Positions 51,784-62,764 of a stretch of DNA of 64,000 nt are shown in pieces. The stretch comes from Ziziphus jujuba (lineage: Eukaryota > Streptophyta > Magnoliopsida > Rosales > Rhamnaceae), in NCBI RefSeq assembly GCF_031755915.1, contig NC_083386.1, forward strand, positions 9,486,001 through 9,550,000, in the 5' to 3' direction. A model generated the notes under the pieces. That model saw only the letters and a list, made by a program, of their open reading frames with translations, had not been told where the DNA came from and made no database searches. Position 1 is the first letter of the stretch; every line of letters begins with the position of its first letter. Position numbers and translations under genes: made by a program.

Positions 51784-54700
51784 GAGGGGGGAGTTTGTAT
51801 GGCGGCTGGTGGTGACTATTGGCTCTATGTTTGTTAGAATAGCAATTGACTTTCAGTGAGAAGTATTGTTGAGCTGTTATTCATCCTAAATTATTCATTA
51901 TCATTGAGCCTTTTCTTATTGGAAATCCCGGGCATCTTTTTCTGTAGGCAACTTCTGGTTCCACATCTAGCGCAGAGATAACTGGTGCCAATGAAGAGGA
52001 GGAAAAATCAGGGACATATAGCAACAACATGACAGAAGCTATGGGCGCAGGTAAGTTTAACAATTAGGTATTTCTAGCCTGACCATGGGATACCTAAAAC
52101 AGAACCATGTGTTTGAAGGTCAGATAGTGTCATTACATTTTGGAGGCAATGACATTACTTCCCTAAACAAAGGTTAATAAAGTTCGTAGTCTCAAGTAAC
52201 CTGAATGTTTATTAGCCTAGTTTCATGGCATGTGATGGCCCCTGTAATTTGTCCAGAGGTTGTAGCCTTGTTTATTGAGCATGATCTTCCAATGCTTTGT
52301 ATCTAATTTATCATTTTATATGTATATTGAAATAACGTATTCTTTAGCTCTCTAATTTCTTCTTCTTTGCCTTTTTGGTTCTTTTGCTGAGTTTTTGGAT
52401 TGCATGGGGCTTTGGCTGTATAGGCTTAGCCTGTTTGTTTTTGGTTGACTTAAACTCTGGTTTATTATTATTATTATTATTATTAGTATTAGTATTAGTA
52501 TTAATTGTTTTTTTGTTTTTATTCCTTCGCCTTTCTGTTAATGCTTACATGTATAACAACAAAAACAAAAACAATGATAACCAATTAACTACTGGATGCC
52601 TGTTTTTATAGCTAATCACTCCTATCTAACATTATACTATGCAGTCTTGACTTATAGGCATGAGCTTGGAATAAACTACAACTTCATTCGTCCGGATTTG
52701 ATTGTGGGATCATGCCTACAGGTGGTGCTTGTTAAAGTAATTAATTATATTAGCAAAGAGCTATATTTTCTAAAATGATCATTTATCTTTTCCAAATTTC
52801 AGACTCCTAATGATGTTGACAAACTTCGTGCAATTGGAGTGAAAACTATATTTTGCCTGCAACAAAATCCAGATTTGGAGTATCCTCGACAATATTGTCT
52901 TTGAACTTCCACTTTGACTTTGATAATATTCATATAGGTTGTTCTTTATATAGGGTAGTATTTTTACGAGATTGTAATAATTTGTAATAATTTATTGGTA
53001 AGTTTATTTTGGTTGTGAAAATAATACTGTGAACTCTTTAATGCTATTATTAATCAACCATCATTATGTTTTTATTTGAAGAAATGGTCATATTTGTGTG
53101 TGATGGATAATTAGAGACAGCTTACTGGCTGGCTTCTTTGGGTGCAATTACAATACTGTGAATTCTTAACTGCTGAATCCAGATATTTTGGGGTTGATAT
53201 TGAAGCGATACGAGACTATGCCAAGACATTTGATGACATTGAACACTTGCGCGCTGAGATAAGGTTGGTGAAAAACTATCTCTTCATATAATGAAGCATT
53301 ACTTGTTTTTCATTGCTAAAAAAGTTTCAGGCAAGGGTTTCTTATAGCTTCATAGTATGGTTGTTCTTTAAAACATTTTGTTTTACAATAATTCTGAACC
53401 ATGTTCATAGTGAACCATTATTTTATTGTTTGCTGGTATCGATCATAGAGCACAAATTCACTGCTTTGAAGCATTTCTAGGTTGCCGTTTTTTGAGTACA
53501 TAATTTCTTTAACTCCAATTATTGAACTGTTACTTTGTAAACAAAAATCAATATTTTTCTACAATTATGATTAATTTTCGGTTAAACTTTTAAAAAGAAA
53601 ATAACACGTGCATTATAGCTATTTAGTTTTCAAATTTTTCTCTCTTTGGCGGATTCACCCTTGCTATCAACACGAGCATTCATGGAATCCCCTTTTTCAA
53701 TTTTAATATGCTAAATTAATTTTGAAGTCAAATAATTGAATTTATGTTATTATGTTTGTTTGATTCTTTACAATTATAGTACTGAAGAATAAAAAGGTGA
53801 CAAAAGTATATAAAGCACCCTATGCTATACAATTTGTTCATGAATTAGCAAAACCAAATATGTTATATGGTAATGTAAAAAAAATATTTGTATATTACAA
53901 TTCTTCATGTTATGCAGCCCGCTAATGTTTGATTTAGCAGAGACTTTGATGCATATGATTTAAGGATGCGGCTACCAGCTGTCGTCGGTAAATTATACAA
54001 AGCCATAAATCGAAATGGTGGTGTCACTTATGTGCATTGCACTGCTGGTCTTGGAAGAGCTCCTGCTGTTGCAGTATGCACTCCAAATCTTTTATTTTTA
54101 TTTGTGTTCTAGAAATGGCTGTAGTATCTTGATTTCCACATTCCCAAGGGAGCTACCTACCTCCTACTCTTTGTTTTATTGATGTTGTTCTACTGACATC
54201 ATTTAATCTTGGCTTTCAATAAAATGTATTTATTTTTGTTGCCTATCTGTGTTAAAAATGTTAGTCATGGCATAGTAGAGACAATTCAATATTCTTATAT
54301 TTGCCTTTTCTTGATATAGATGTCCTTTCTACCAACATGTTGAACCTTTTAAAGTTATTTTTACTTCACTAGAAGGGAGGATAGTAGGAATTGAGGAATG
54401 TAAAACAAGGCCTACATTTAAAATGGTTACTTCATTCTATGGAAATTCAATTCAACTAAGCCTTGTTGGAAGTAAACCAGGAAGGTATCCTATGAATTCG
54501 TTTTGAGCAAAAAGGAGAGTGAGAAGAGAAGAAAAGAAGATAAGCGTTATTGAGGGTTGTTGATGTGAATTCTCTTTTGCCACTGTTCTATGACCCTAAA
54601 TTATCATTTCTCTTCAATTTTACCTATCTGATCTTTTATCTCCTACATTTTGTCACTTTATTAGCTTCAATTAGGTAAATATTTTGCACTCATGCATCTT

Positions 54701-57700
54701 TCAGTTTTCAGTTTACATAACAGAACCATCTAAAACAGCTTTTCTTCTGATCTTTTTTTTTCTTCAATCTTTGCATACCCAACTATATCCTTGTTACCAC
54801 TGCCTTATCCTGTCGTAACATCCAGATTTACTCTACTCTCATTCCTTACTACCTTTTCTTTATTGCATGTACAGTAATGTTTATGGTGGTACTAGTGAAC
54901 ATAGTCTTGAATTTCACTGATACTTATGAATAAGTAATCTTCAAGTAAAATAAAATTGAAAACATTGGCTGGGTTCTATGACATCAAAAGCATTTGTGAG
55001 ATGCTGTGGTCAGCAATAGCATTTATAATGGCATGTCATTTTAGCTCTGAATTGTATTCATTTCATTATGTTGAGCGTACTGAAAGCTTCTTTTGGACTT
55101 GCAGTTGGCATACATGTTCTGGGTTCAGGGCTACAAACTTAGTGAAGCTCACAAGTTGTTGCTGGTAACTTTCTTAAATGTGAAGCAAAATGAAACTTAG
55201 CATATCTTTTTCATGTCACACTACATTCATCAAACTTGTAGATTATCTTTTCTGTTTTATTTTGACATATTGGAATATAAATATAATTATGGGTTTTATG
55301 AAACTCTGATGTGAGTTAATGAGTACATCGAACTGCTTTGGTGTAGATTGATCTTTGTCAGTATTTTTAATTTAAAAATTATCCACAAGATTGTAAGATG
55401 TTAAATTTGATACATCTTTGCATGTGCAATGGTAAATACATGGTTGAAAAGCTTTTTGTTGTTGGTTATGCTACTTCTGGAAACTACTTAGTAAATAGTG
55501 GTTCCATCTCCACGTGCAGATTTATTCCCAGCATTCATTAACTATTTCATCCAACGTAAACAAATCTTAAAACTATTTAAGCAGCAGCTGCAGCTGCAGC
55601 TTGTTCTCATACAGATTGGCTAGTATAGTCCATGTCAATGGAAAGTAATCATATGTATCTTTCCTTGTCAAGAAAAGGTCACTAGAAATGAAACTTCCAT
55701 TTTTAATGGGATTTTTTATGTAGCTGACGGTGAAACAAAAAATTAAGACATAATTATTATTTGGGTATTTATAGATATGGAAAAAGAAATTTGCTAAAGT
55801 AACCTTAGGTCTTGACTGTATGACTGAGTGGATACTGCTATTCTTTTGCAGAGCAAGCGGTCATGCTTTCCAAAACTGGATGCTATAAAAAGTGCTACTG
55901 CTGATATTGTGAGTTGATTTCCCTTTCTCTATTATATCAAATATAAATGTTGAAGAAGCCTTGAATCATTGTTTGTCAAATGTCTACAATTTTAGATGTG
56001 CAGTTCTCAACAGCTTCACACGCTGAGGACTTTACTTTTAAATAATTTCCTATAGGATATTAGTTTGAGAATCATTGTTCTTCATGTGCATTGCTAGAAG
56101 TACAATTTTCTGGAAATTTTAATCATTGTTCTTCATGTGCATTGCTAGAAGTACAATTTTCTGGAATTTTCTACCTGATGTTGCTTTTTCTGTTTAGGGT
56201 TATTTTCATTTTTAAGGAACTAAGTATTTTTTCCTTGTTGATGGGTGGCTAGGATCTTTTCTTGACTTTTTCCTTTGCTATTATTCTCTTTAAGCTCCAT
56301 AATCTTTAAATAGTAAAAAGGAAATGAAGAGAACAAGAAAAGAAAATCCATATCATCCCACCCCCCTCTCTCTCTCTAAAAGCCCAGCTTTTTGGAAAAG
56401 ATATCTTTATATATAATGCCTTTTTTGCTTTTGTCATACATCGTAGAAGTTATTACAGCCTAATAATTTATGTTCTTATCTAAAGCTTACAGGCCTAAGA
56501 AAGAAGCTTGTTACATTGACATGGGAAGATAACAATTGCTCCACCGTGGAAATATCTGGACTTGATATTGGATGGGGTCAGGTAATATATTTTTTGTATT
56601 ATTAAATCTTTGACATTCAGTGTAGTACTAAAAAGTTAGTGTTATGTGCTTCTAGAAAGTTAGCATAGTTCACATGGGTGCATGGTGATATACTCCTTTA
56701 GTAAAAACTTTTATGGATATTCAACTAAAGTTGGTTGTTGAATAGAATATTCTCTTTCAGTACGCAAGGAGCCATATACTGGATTTGTCAATTTGGGGGG
56801 TTTGTGTAGCTCAGCTAACTATTTGACTAAATATTCCCCCCCCCCCCCCAAAAAAAAAAAAAAAAAGGGACTATTTGACTAAATGAAAATGAGACTTGAA
56901 TATTGATGCTTTTAGTAAGAATATATTCGTGCAAAATGAATTAACAAAACGAAATGATGATAAACATAGCCTAATTAACTTGTAACATAAAGTTGGTCAC
57001 ATGGTTTTTTATACCTTTTATATTTGTTTCCATACATGGTTTCATGTTTGATATTTGAGTCATTCTCCTCTGTCTCTTTTCCCTTAATCTTCACTCATTA
57101 TTGTACTAATAAAAAACTTTTTGTTACTTTGATATTTTTCTCAGAGAATACCACTAAAATTTGATGAGGAACAAGGTTTATGGATTCTTAATAGAGAACT
57201 GCCTGTAAGTAAACCTCAATGCTTTAAATTTTTGTGCAGATATTATAATGTCAGTGTGAAGGTGAAGTTATTAGTCCTTATTGGACATTGTGCTGTCTTG
57301 TTTCATGGCTATCTGCATTTTTTTTTGTCCAAACTTCATTGGTGCTTCTCTTTCTTTGTTTTTCAATTGCACCATTAATATTGTTGCTCTACCTTAAATG
57401 TTTTAACCTGTCAAGGAAAAACAAAAACAAGTGGGTAGAAGTAAATTTGTAACGATATCACTATTAGAGATGTACTGCTGCTTTTTGAATAGGATACAGA
57501 CTATGTGGTGCCCTCAATTCTCTATGGCACTTCTATTTCTTGGGAAATAAAAGCTTATGGAGATATGAAATTACCCAGAGAAGCTTTGGCTTTTCTTTTC
57601 TTTTTCTTATTAAAAGGATTTTTTTTTCTTTTTTTTTCATTTGAAGGCATAATTTATAGTGCAATGACTTACAGAAATAATATAATTGTTCTTAGGCATT

Positions 57701-58870
57701 TCAAAAAAACTTATAAAGGCACATAAAACGTACGCACTTGAGAGAGAATATAAGAGTTTAAAACGGTTCAGCACAAATCATGCTTACATCTACTACCTAC
57801 CTACTTGTTAGGATTTCCTAATTCCATAAGTAGTTCACTCAAAGGCCTTGCAATCTTAATCTTATGCAAATACAGAAGCTCAGATGTTTTCTTGAGAACA
57901 CCTAATACATAATATGATTTCATACACAAAGATAACAATATCCCTATAAAACCGATGGGATTTGTAAGGTAGAAAATACTTATCAAGAGAACTCACTCAA
58001 ATCTTACGCTTTTACCAATCAAAATTTTGCACTTAAGAAGCTTTTTCTTTCTCTAACTTTGCCCATATATATACATACATATATATATTTATATATATAT
58101 ATGGTAAATGTTGAAAAAGGTTACCTATGTGGATGAATATGGTTTATATATGTATATATAGGATGCCCACAAAATCATTACCACTTCCTCAATTATATAT
58201 ATATACAGAGGTGTTTTAAAAAATGTTCCCTTGCATAGAATAAAGACCAATATTTTACTCTACTCTTTTAACAGGAAGGACACTACGAGTACAAGTACAT
58301 CATTGATGGCAAATGGACATGCAATAAATTCGAACTGATCACCTCTCCCAACAAGGATGGCCATGTTAACAATTTTGTTCAAGTAAGTCTAGCTTGTGAA
58401 AAAAGGGGCTAAGAAAAATACTGTACATGATTCTATTGCCATTTAGATGAGAACACATTTGACCATGTGTGCATGTATTGAAAAATTGCTTTTAGTAAAA
58501 ATGTGATTGAAATTCTTTTTCACAAACCCTTATAAGCTTCACAGCTCTCTCTGTCCGTGAGAGAGCAACTAACTGAGTCATTACACTGCTCCTTTGAGGC
58601 ACCGTAGAGCAGTAAGCCGATCAATGGTTTATAAATTTAAACCAATTTCAATGATCAAATCTAATATTAAATTTTGTAATGAAATGTTTTAATGTTTCCT
58701 GAGAAGTGGTCTCTCTTTTTGGTTTTCACTTTATCCAGGTTCTTGATGATGATCCAAGTACTGCAAATGCAACCCTACGGGAGAGGTTGACAGGTGATGA
58801 CCCACACCTTACAAGCGTGGAACGACAAAAAATAAGACAGTTCTTGGAAGCTTATTCCGATGACGAATAG
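50912..58870 (+). CDS. SEX4: Phosphoglucan phosphatase SEX4, chloroplastic
   Basis: Dual-specificity phosphatase that removes phosphate from starch glucans in the plastid, allowing amylases to degrade starch. Fourteen exons: 50912-50937, 51034-51103, 51192-51236, 51948-52050, 52645-52721, 52803-52879, 53183-53263, 53941-54073, 55105-55164, 55852-55908, 56486-56581, 57145-57204, 58275-58382, 58739-58870. They join in frame to 374 aa (Arabidopsis 379). The start MNCLQNLPR matches Arabidopsis SEX4; a 26-base first exon and a 96-base intron are needed to avoid a stop. Residues 1-50 are the likely transit peptide. The phosphatase domain has the general-acid Asp 161 (IRDFDAYD) and the active site HCTAGLGRA with Cys 193 and Arg 199. 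A CBM48-type carbohydrate-binding domain follows (WGQ with Trp 273; [10 protein letters not shown] with Lys 302 and Trp 309), then a short C-terminal motif. All catalytic and binding residues are kept, so the gene looks active. Confidence 0.95.
51741..51794 (+). repeat. Poly-T / poly-G tract in SEX4 intron 3
   Basis: About 22 T, then about 22 G, then GGGGAGGGGGGAG-type sequence. This is an unusual uninterrupted G-run for such AT-rich DNA. It could form a quadruplex, or its length could be a sequencing artefact. Confidence 0.9.
56070..56167 (+). repeat. 51-base tandem duplication in SEX4 intron 10
   Basis: AATCATTGTTCTTCATGTGC and the following GAAGTACAATTTTCTGGAA occur at 56070 and again at 56121, almost identical, so the duplication is recent. 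It lies within an intron and does not touch the coding exons. Confidence 0.93.
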
Positions 58871-58966
58871 GAAGAGGTTGGCTGGTGATGATCTAGACCT
58901 TGCAGGCAAGGAATGATGAGAAATATGACGGTTCTTGGAAGCTTATTATTCCGATGATGAATAATA
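58871..58966 (+). pseudogene. Decayed tandem copy of the SEX4 last-exon end
   Basis: Directly after the SEX4 stop, the sequence AGAGGTTGGCTGGTGATGAT, then CTTGCAGGCAAGGAATGATG, then GGTTCTTGGAAGCTTATT and CCGATGATGAATAA repeats about 90 bases of the end of exon 14 ([19 protein letters not shown]). Small indels and stops have built up. It would lie in the 3' untranslated region and is not translated. Confidence 0.85.
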
Positions 58967-60065
58967 TGTTGGTCTATTTAATCACTCTAAATATCTGTAT
59001 AAAAAATGAGGTATATCTAAACTGTCTAAAACAATTAGGATTATATAGTTCAATCTATTTGGATTGTTTAAATCTGAATAGATTGGAGATCCTAATTAAA
59101 ATATTTTCTTCATTCGGAAAAGTTGATACACGAAGCCTGCATGTAAAGTAGTTAATAATTTTACTTCTTCCATTTCTAGCTACATAAATTATACATTAAA
59201 CTTGTTCTTTTCTGAGAGTATAGACATTACTTGTACCATTTATGAAGATAATTTCCGTATAGCTGATAAGTTCAAGTGCTCACTGTATGAAAGCTCTTTC
59301 TACTTGGGTTACGGATTTCTTGCTTCTATTTTTTCTTTTTTAATTTTTAATTTTTAATTTTTTCTCCATCATAATGGGGTCACCAACTTTTTAGCACATT
59401 TTGGATACCAATTAGTTTGATATTACTTTATTAGATTCACTTATCTATATGCTTTTAAGTATATAGGGTATGTTTGGTGGATAAGAATGGAAGGAAGGAA
59501 TCGAATAACCATTCGATAGAATTAAATAAATTTTTGTTTGGTTAGTTTTTATATTAAAGAATTTAATGTACAAACTTTTAGTTCACGTTTACCACAATAA
59601 ATTTGTTATAAAAATAATTTGGCATTATTATAATAAAAAAAAGGACATTTAATGCAATTTAACAATTGACAAATACAGTAAAAGTATATTTTTTAAAAAA
59701 AAGCATCATTTTATTAAGAAAAATACGACAAACATATTTAAGCAACTGGGAATTACAATTACTTAACTTATTAGTGTTGAAGTAATAAAAATATAAACTT
59801 TTAAATCTTATGTTTTTGGAAGAAAAAGTAATTCAATTTAATATCAAAACTAATCATTAATGAAATTTTGAGTTCAAAATCCAACAAATTTATCTAAAAA
59901 GATATCCCATAAACTAATCTTTATAAGAAGTAATAAAACCCCTAGCAATAGTATCGGTGGTAAAAGAAATCCTCTCAGATAGTTTATGAGTTGTATATTA
60001 CTCTCAATAATTACATAAAACACAAATGAAAAATAGTAAAAAGAAAAAGGTCTAGGAAACCATTC
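58967..60065. other. SEX4 downstream spacer
   Basis: AT-rich, nothing recognised beyond the likely SEX4 3' untranslated region. Confidence 0.5.
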
Positions 60066-61143
60066 AACAACATAGGATTAGCAGTACGGTGGCAATATTT
60101 TTGGCCATTTACAACCAAAGAGATAATAATAAATGTTTTTTACACCCAAAATATTGAGAAAATTGCAACAAGCATCTGTTTGTATTCCTTCAAATCTTTT
60201 TTAAGTCGGGCATCTCCTCGACGAGGACTTCAATTTCTTACTAATATAATAAATCATGAGAGTAAAATCCAGCTCATAGACTATCTGAGGTGGATTTCTT
60301 TCACAAATGCTATTGTTAGGGACTTTATTACTTCTTACAAAAACCAGTTTTTGGGATATCTTTTACTCAAAGGTTGCAAAGAATTTAATGGTTTTTAGAT
60401 GGGTCTACATCTTGTTGGTTAAATTACCATTTCTTCCCAAAGTTAAAAAAGCTAATGGAAAGTGAATTATAATTTATTTTATATTTTTCTGTAACACTCA
60501 TTTTCATAGTTTTTTTTAAATTTTATTTTTTGTCTTTATATATGTTTTTACTTTTTAAGTAAAATTGTTAGTTTTGAATTTAGATTCTTTTAAATTATTA
60601 GTTTCAATAAGAAGTTGAATTGAAGTTTCTGGGAGAAGTGGTTAGGCCTTTAAGAGAAATGATAATACAATTTTTTTTTTTAAAACTTAGATTAATGGAA
60701 AGTGAGTTATTATTATTTTTTTTAAGATTTTTCTCTAATATCCCTCTCACATATAGGTTTTATCTCTTTTGATGAGTTTTATTTAGGATTTTTATATGTG
60801 TTTATATTTTTTTAGATGAAAATTGAATTTTGAATTAGGAACATTGAATAACTAGTTCTGATACTAAATTGAATTATTTCTTTTTTCAAAAGTTTAAATT
60901 AATACTATATTAAATTACTACTTCTCTAAATTGTAACTAAATTAATATTAAAAGCTTAAATTGATACCAAATGGAATTACCACCTTTTTTTTTTTTTTTT
61001 TTCGTAGTTGCAACCGTAGTTCTATTGTCCGTGACTAAATTATTCGATTATGCTAGATGGCTATTTACGTGGTTTTGTCTGTGGTAAAGGATTATTTCAT
61101 CAGTGCACTTGTGTGTTGCAAGTCGGATCCAAAATATATAGAG

Positions 61144-61198
<55 letters not shown>

Positions 61199-61558
61199 CC
61201 TTGAACAAAAAGATTTGACAAATGTTTTTAACATAAGATTTAACAACACGGGATTAGCAGTGTGGTGGAAATATGTTTGGCCATTTTCAACCAGAGACAT
61301 AATAATGAATGTTTTTTACACCTCAAGTATTGAGAAAATGGCAACAAGCATTTGCATATATTCCTTCAGATTTTTTGTCGGGGCATCCCCTCCTCCTCGA
61401 TGAGGGATACAATGACTTAATAATATAATGGTATCAGCTGAGACCATCTGAGGAGGATTTTTTCCACCAATGCTATTGTTAGGGGCTTTATTACTTCTTA
61501 CGAAGACCAACTTTTGTGATGTCTTTTGCTCCAAGGTTTCGAAGAATTCAATGGTTTC
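60066..61558. repeat. Direct repeat pair of about 320-330 bases
   Basis: Copies at 60066-60396 and 61242-61558 share AACAAC..GGATTAGCAGT, GTTTTTTACACC, TATTGAGAAAAT.GCAACAAGCAT, CTATTGTTAGGG.CTTTATTACTTC and the end. They are separated by about 845 bases of unrelated AT-rich DNA with a (TA)n(GA)n tract at 61141-61193. The second copy contains AATGGTATCAG, similar to an LTR primer site, but neither copy has recognisable LTR ends. Confidence 0.8.
61141..61193. repeat. Compound (TA)n(GA)n microsatellite
   Basis: About 10 TA dinucleotides followed by about 14 GA dinucleotides between the two copies of the 320-base direct repeat. Confidence 0.93.
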
Positions 61559-62174
61559 AATGTTCTGTATCTATATGTATATATATACATCAGTCGGTAT
61601 CTTAAATTTTATGACTAGTCATTCGTTTTTTCACAAATTTTATTTTTTTGTTTTCATGTATCTTAAATTTTATGACTTGTTATTGTTATTTTTTTTTATT
61701 TTATTTCTTGTTTTCATTCTGTTTGGACTATGAATAACTGAACTGCCAATAAAACTTTGAGATGGATATTTTCATGGTCTTATAATATGCAGTCAGTTGT
61801 AAATATTTGTGAAGTTCAATTGCTTGAATTATCACCGACTACTACTCATCAAATCATTTAGGAAAATAAAATTAAAATTATTTTCATATGAGCAATCATA
61901 TTATTGAAATTCATTACCATAATAGTAAAAAATATTTTTATTTATTAAAAATTCATATAAATCCCAGATGTGCTTCCACAGCTGAGGAAGAAATATACGC
62001 CCCATGCTTCTTCGAACTTAGATGAAAATTTTTCCGCTAAAGAAAGAATTAAGAAACCATTAAATAGAAAGAAGTTAGTGTTGAAATTTCTCAAATTGAA
62101 TGTTTGAGAACTAAATCAAGAGCTAAAAAATAAAAATAAAAAAATAAAAACCTCTATATTATTGAAATTCATTA

Positions 62175-62675
62175 CCAAACAAGAGCCAAACAAAGTTTCT
62201 GCCAAACCCAATACAAAAAAACAATTATACATTCAAGTTAAATCACTACTTTATGTTTACAGTTGCTTTTTCATAAATTCGAGCACTGCAAATTCCAAAA
62301 ACGACGATGCACATAAGGAGAAAATGTGGAAAACTCCATATAAAAAAATTTGGAAGCAATATATATATATATAAAGAAGAAGCTACACTGTAGAAAATGA
62401 CGACTCACTTTTATAGTCTTATAATAGAACATAGAAATGCATCCAAATAGTTGCCATCAAGAAAGGAAAAATAATAATTTCCAACAAATGCATAAAGGGA
62501 TATTCCTTTCACATTCTCATTCCTTCTCCACCAATCCAAGCAAGAGCCTAACAAGGTTTCTGCCAAACCCAATACAGAAAAACAATCATAAATTCAAGTT
62601 AAATCACTACTTGATGTTACTGTTGCCTTTTCATAAATTCAAGCATTATACGTTGACGATAAGGAGAAATTGTGG
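62175..62675. repeat. Direct repeat pair of about 140-156 bases
   Basis: Copies at 62175-62330 and 62536-62675 share CAAGAGCC, TTTCTGCCAAACCCAATACA, TTCAAGTTAAATCACTACTT and TTTTTCATAAATTC, then ATAAGGAGAAA.TGTGG. The 205 bases between them are not repeated. They lie just downstream of the TBCE stop and could be partly its 3' untranslated region. Confidence 0.85.
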
Positions 62676-62764
62676 ACAAGAGGAATAAATTACCATTAGT
62701 TGCACCAAAATTTCACACCATAACTTCTCCTCGCTTACTGAAAATTTTTTAGGATATAATCTTA

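Noticed and set aside
61427..61441. LTR retrotransposon primer-binding site
   Set aside because: AATGGTATCAGCTGAG is only a partial match, and no LTR ends, gag-pol or target duplication is visible.
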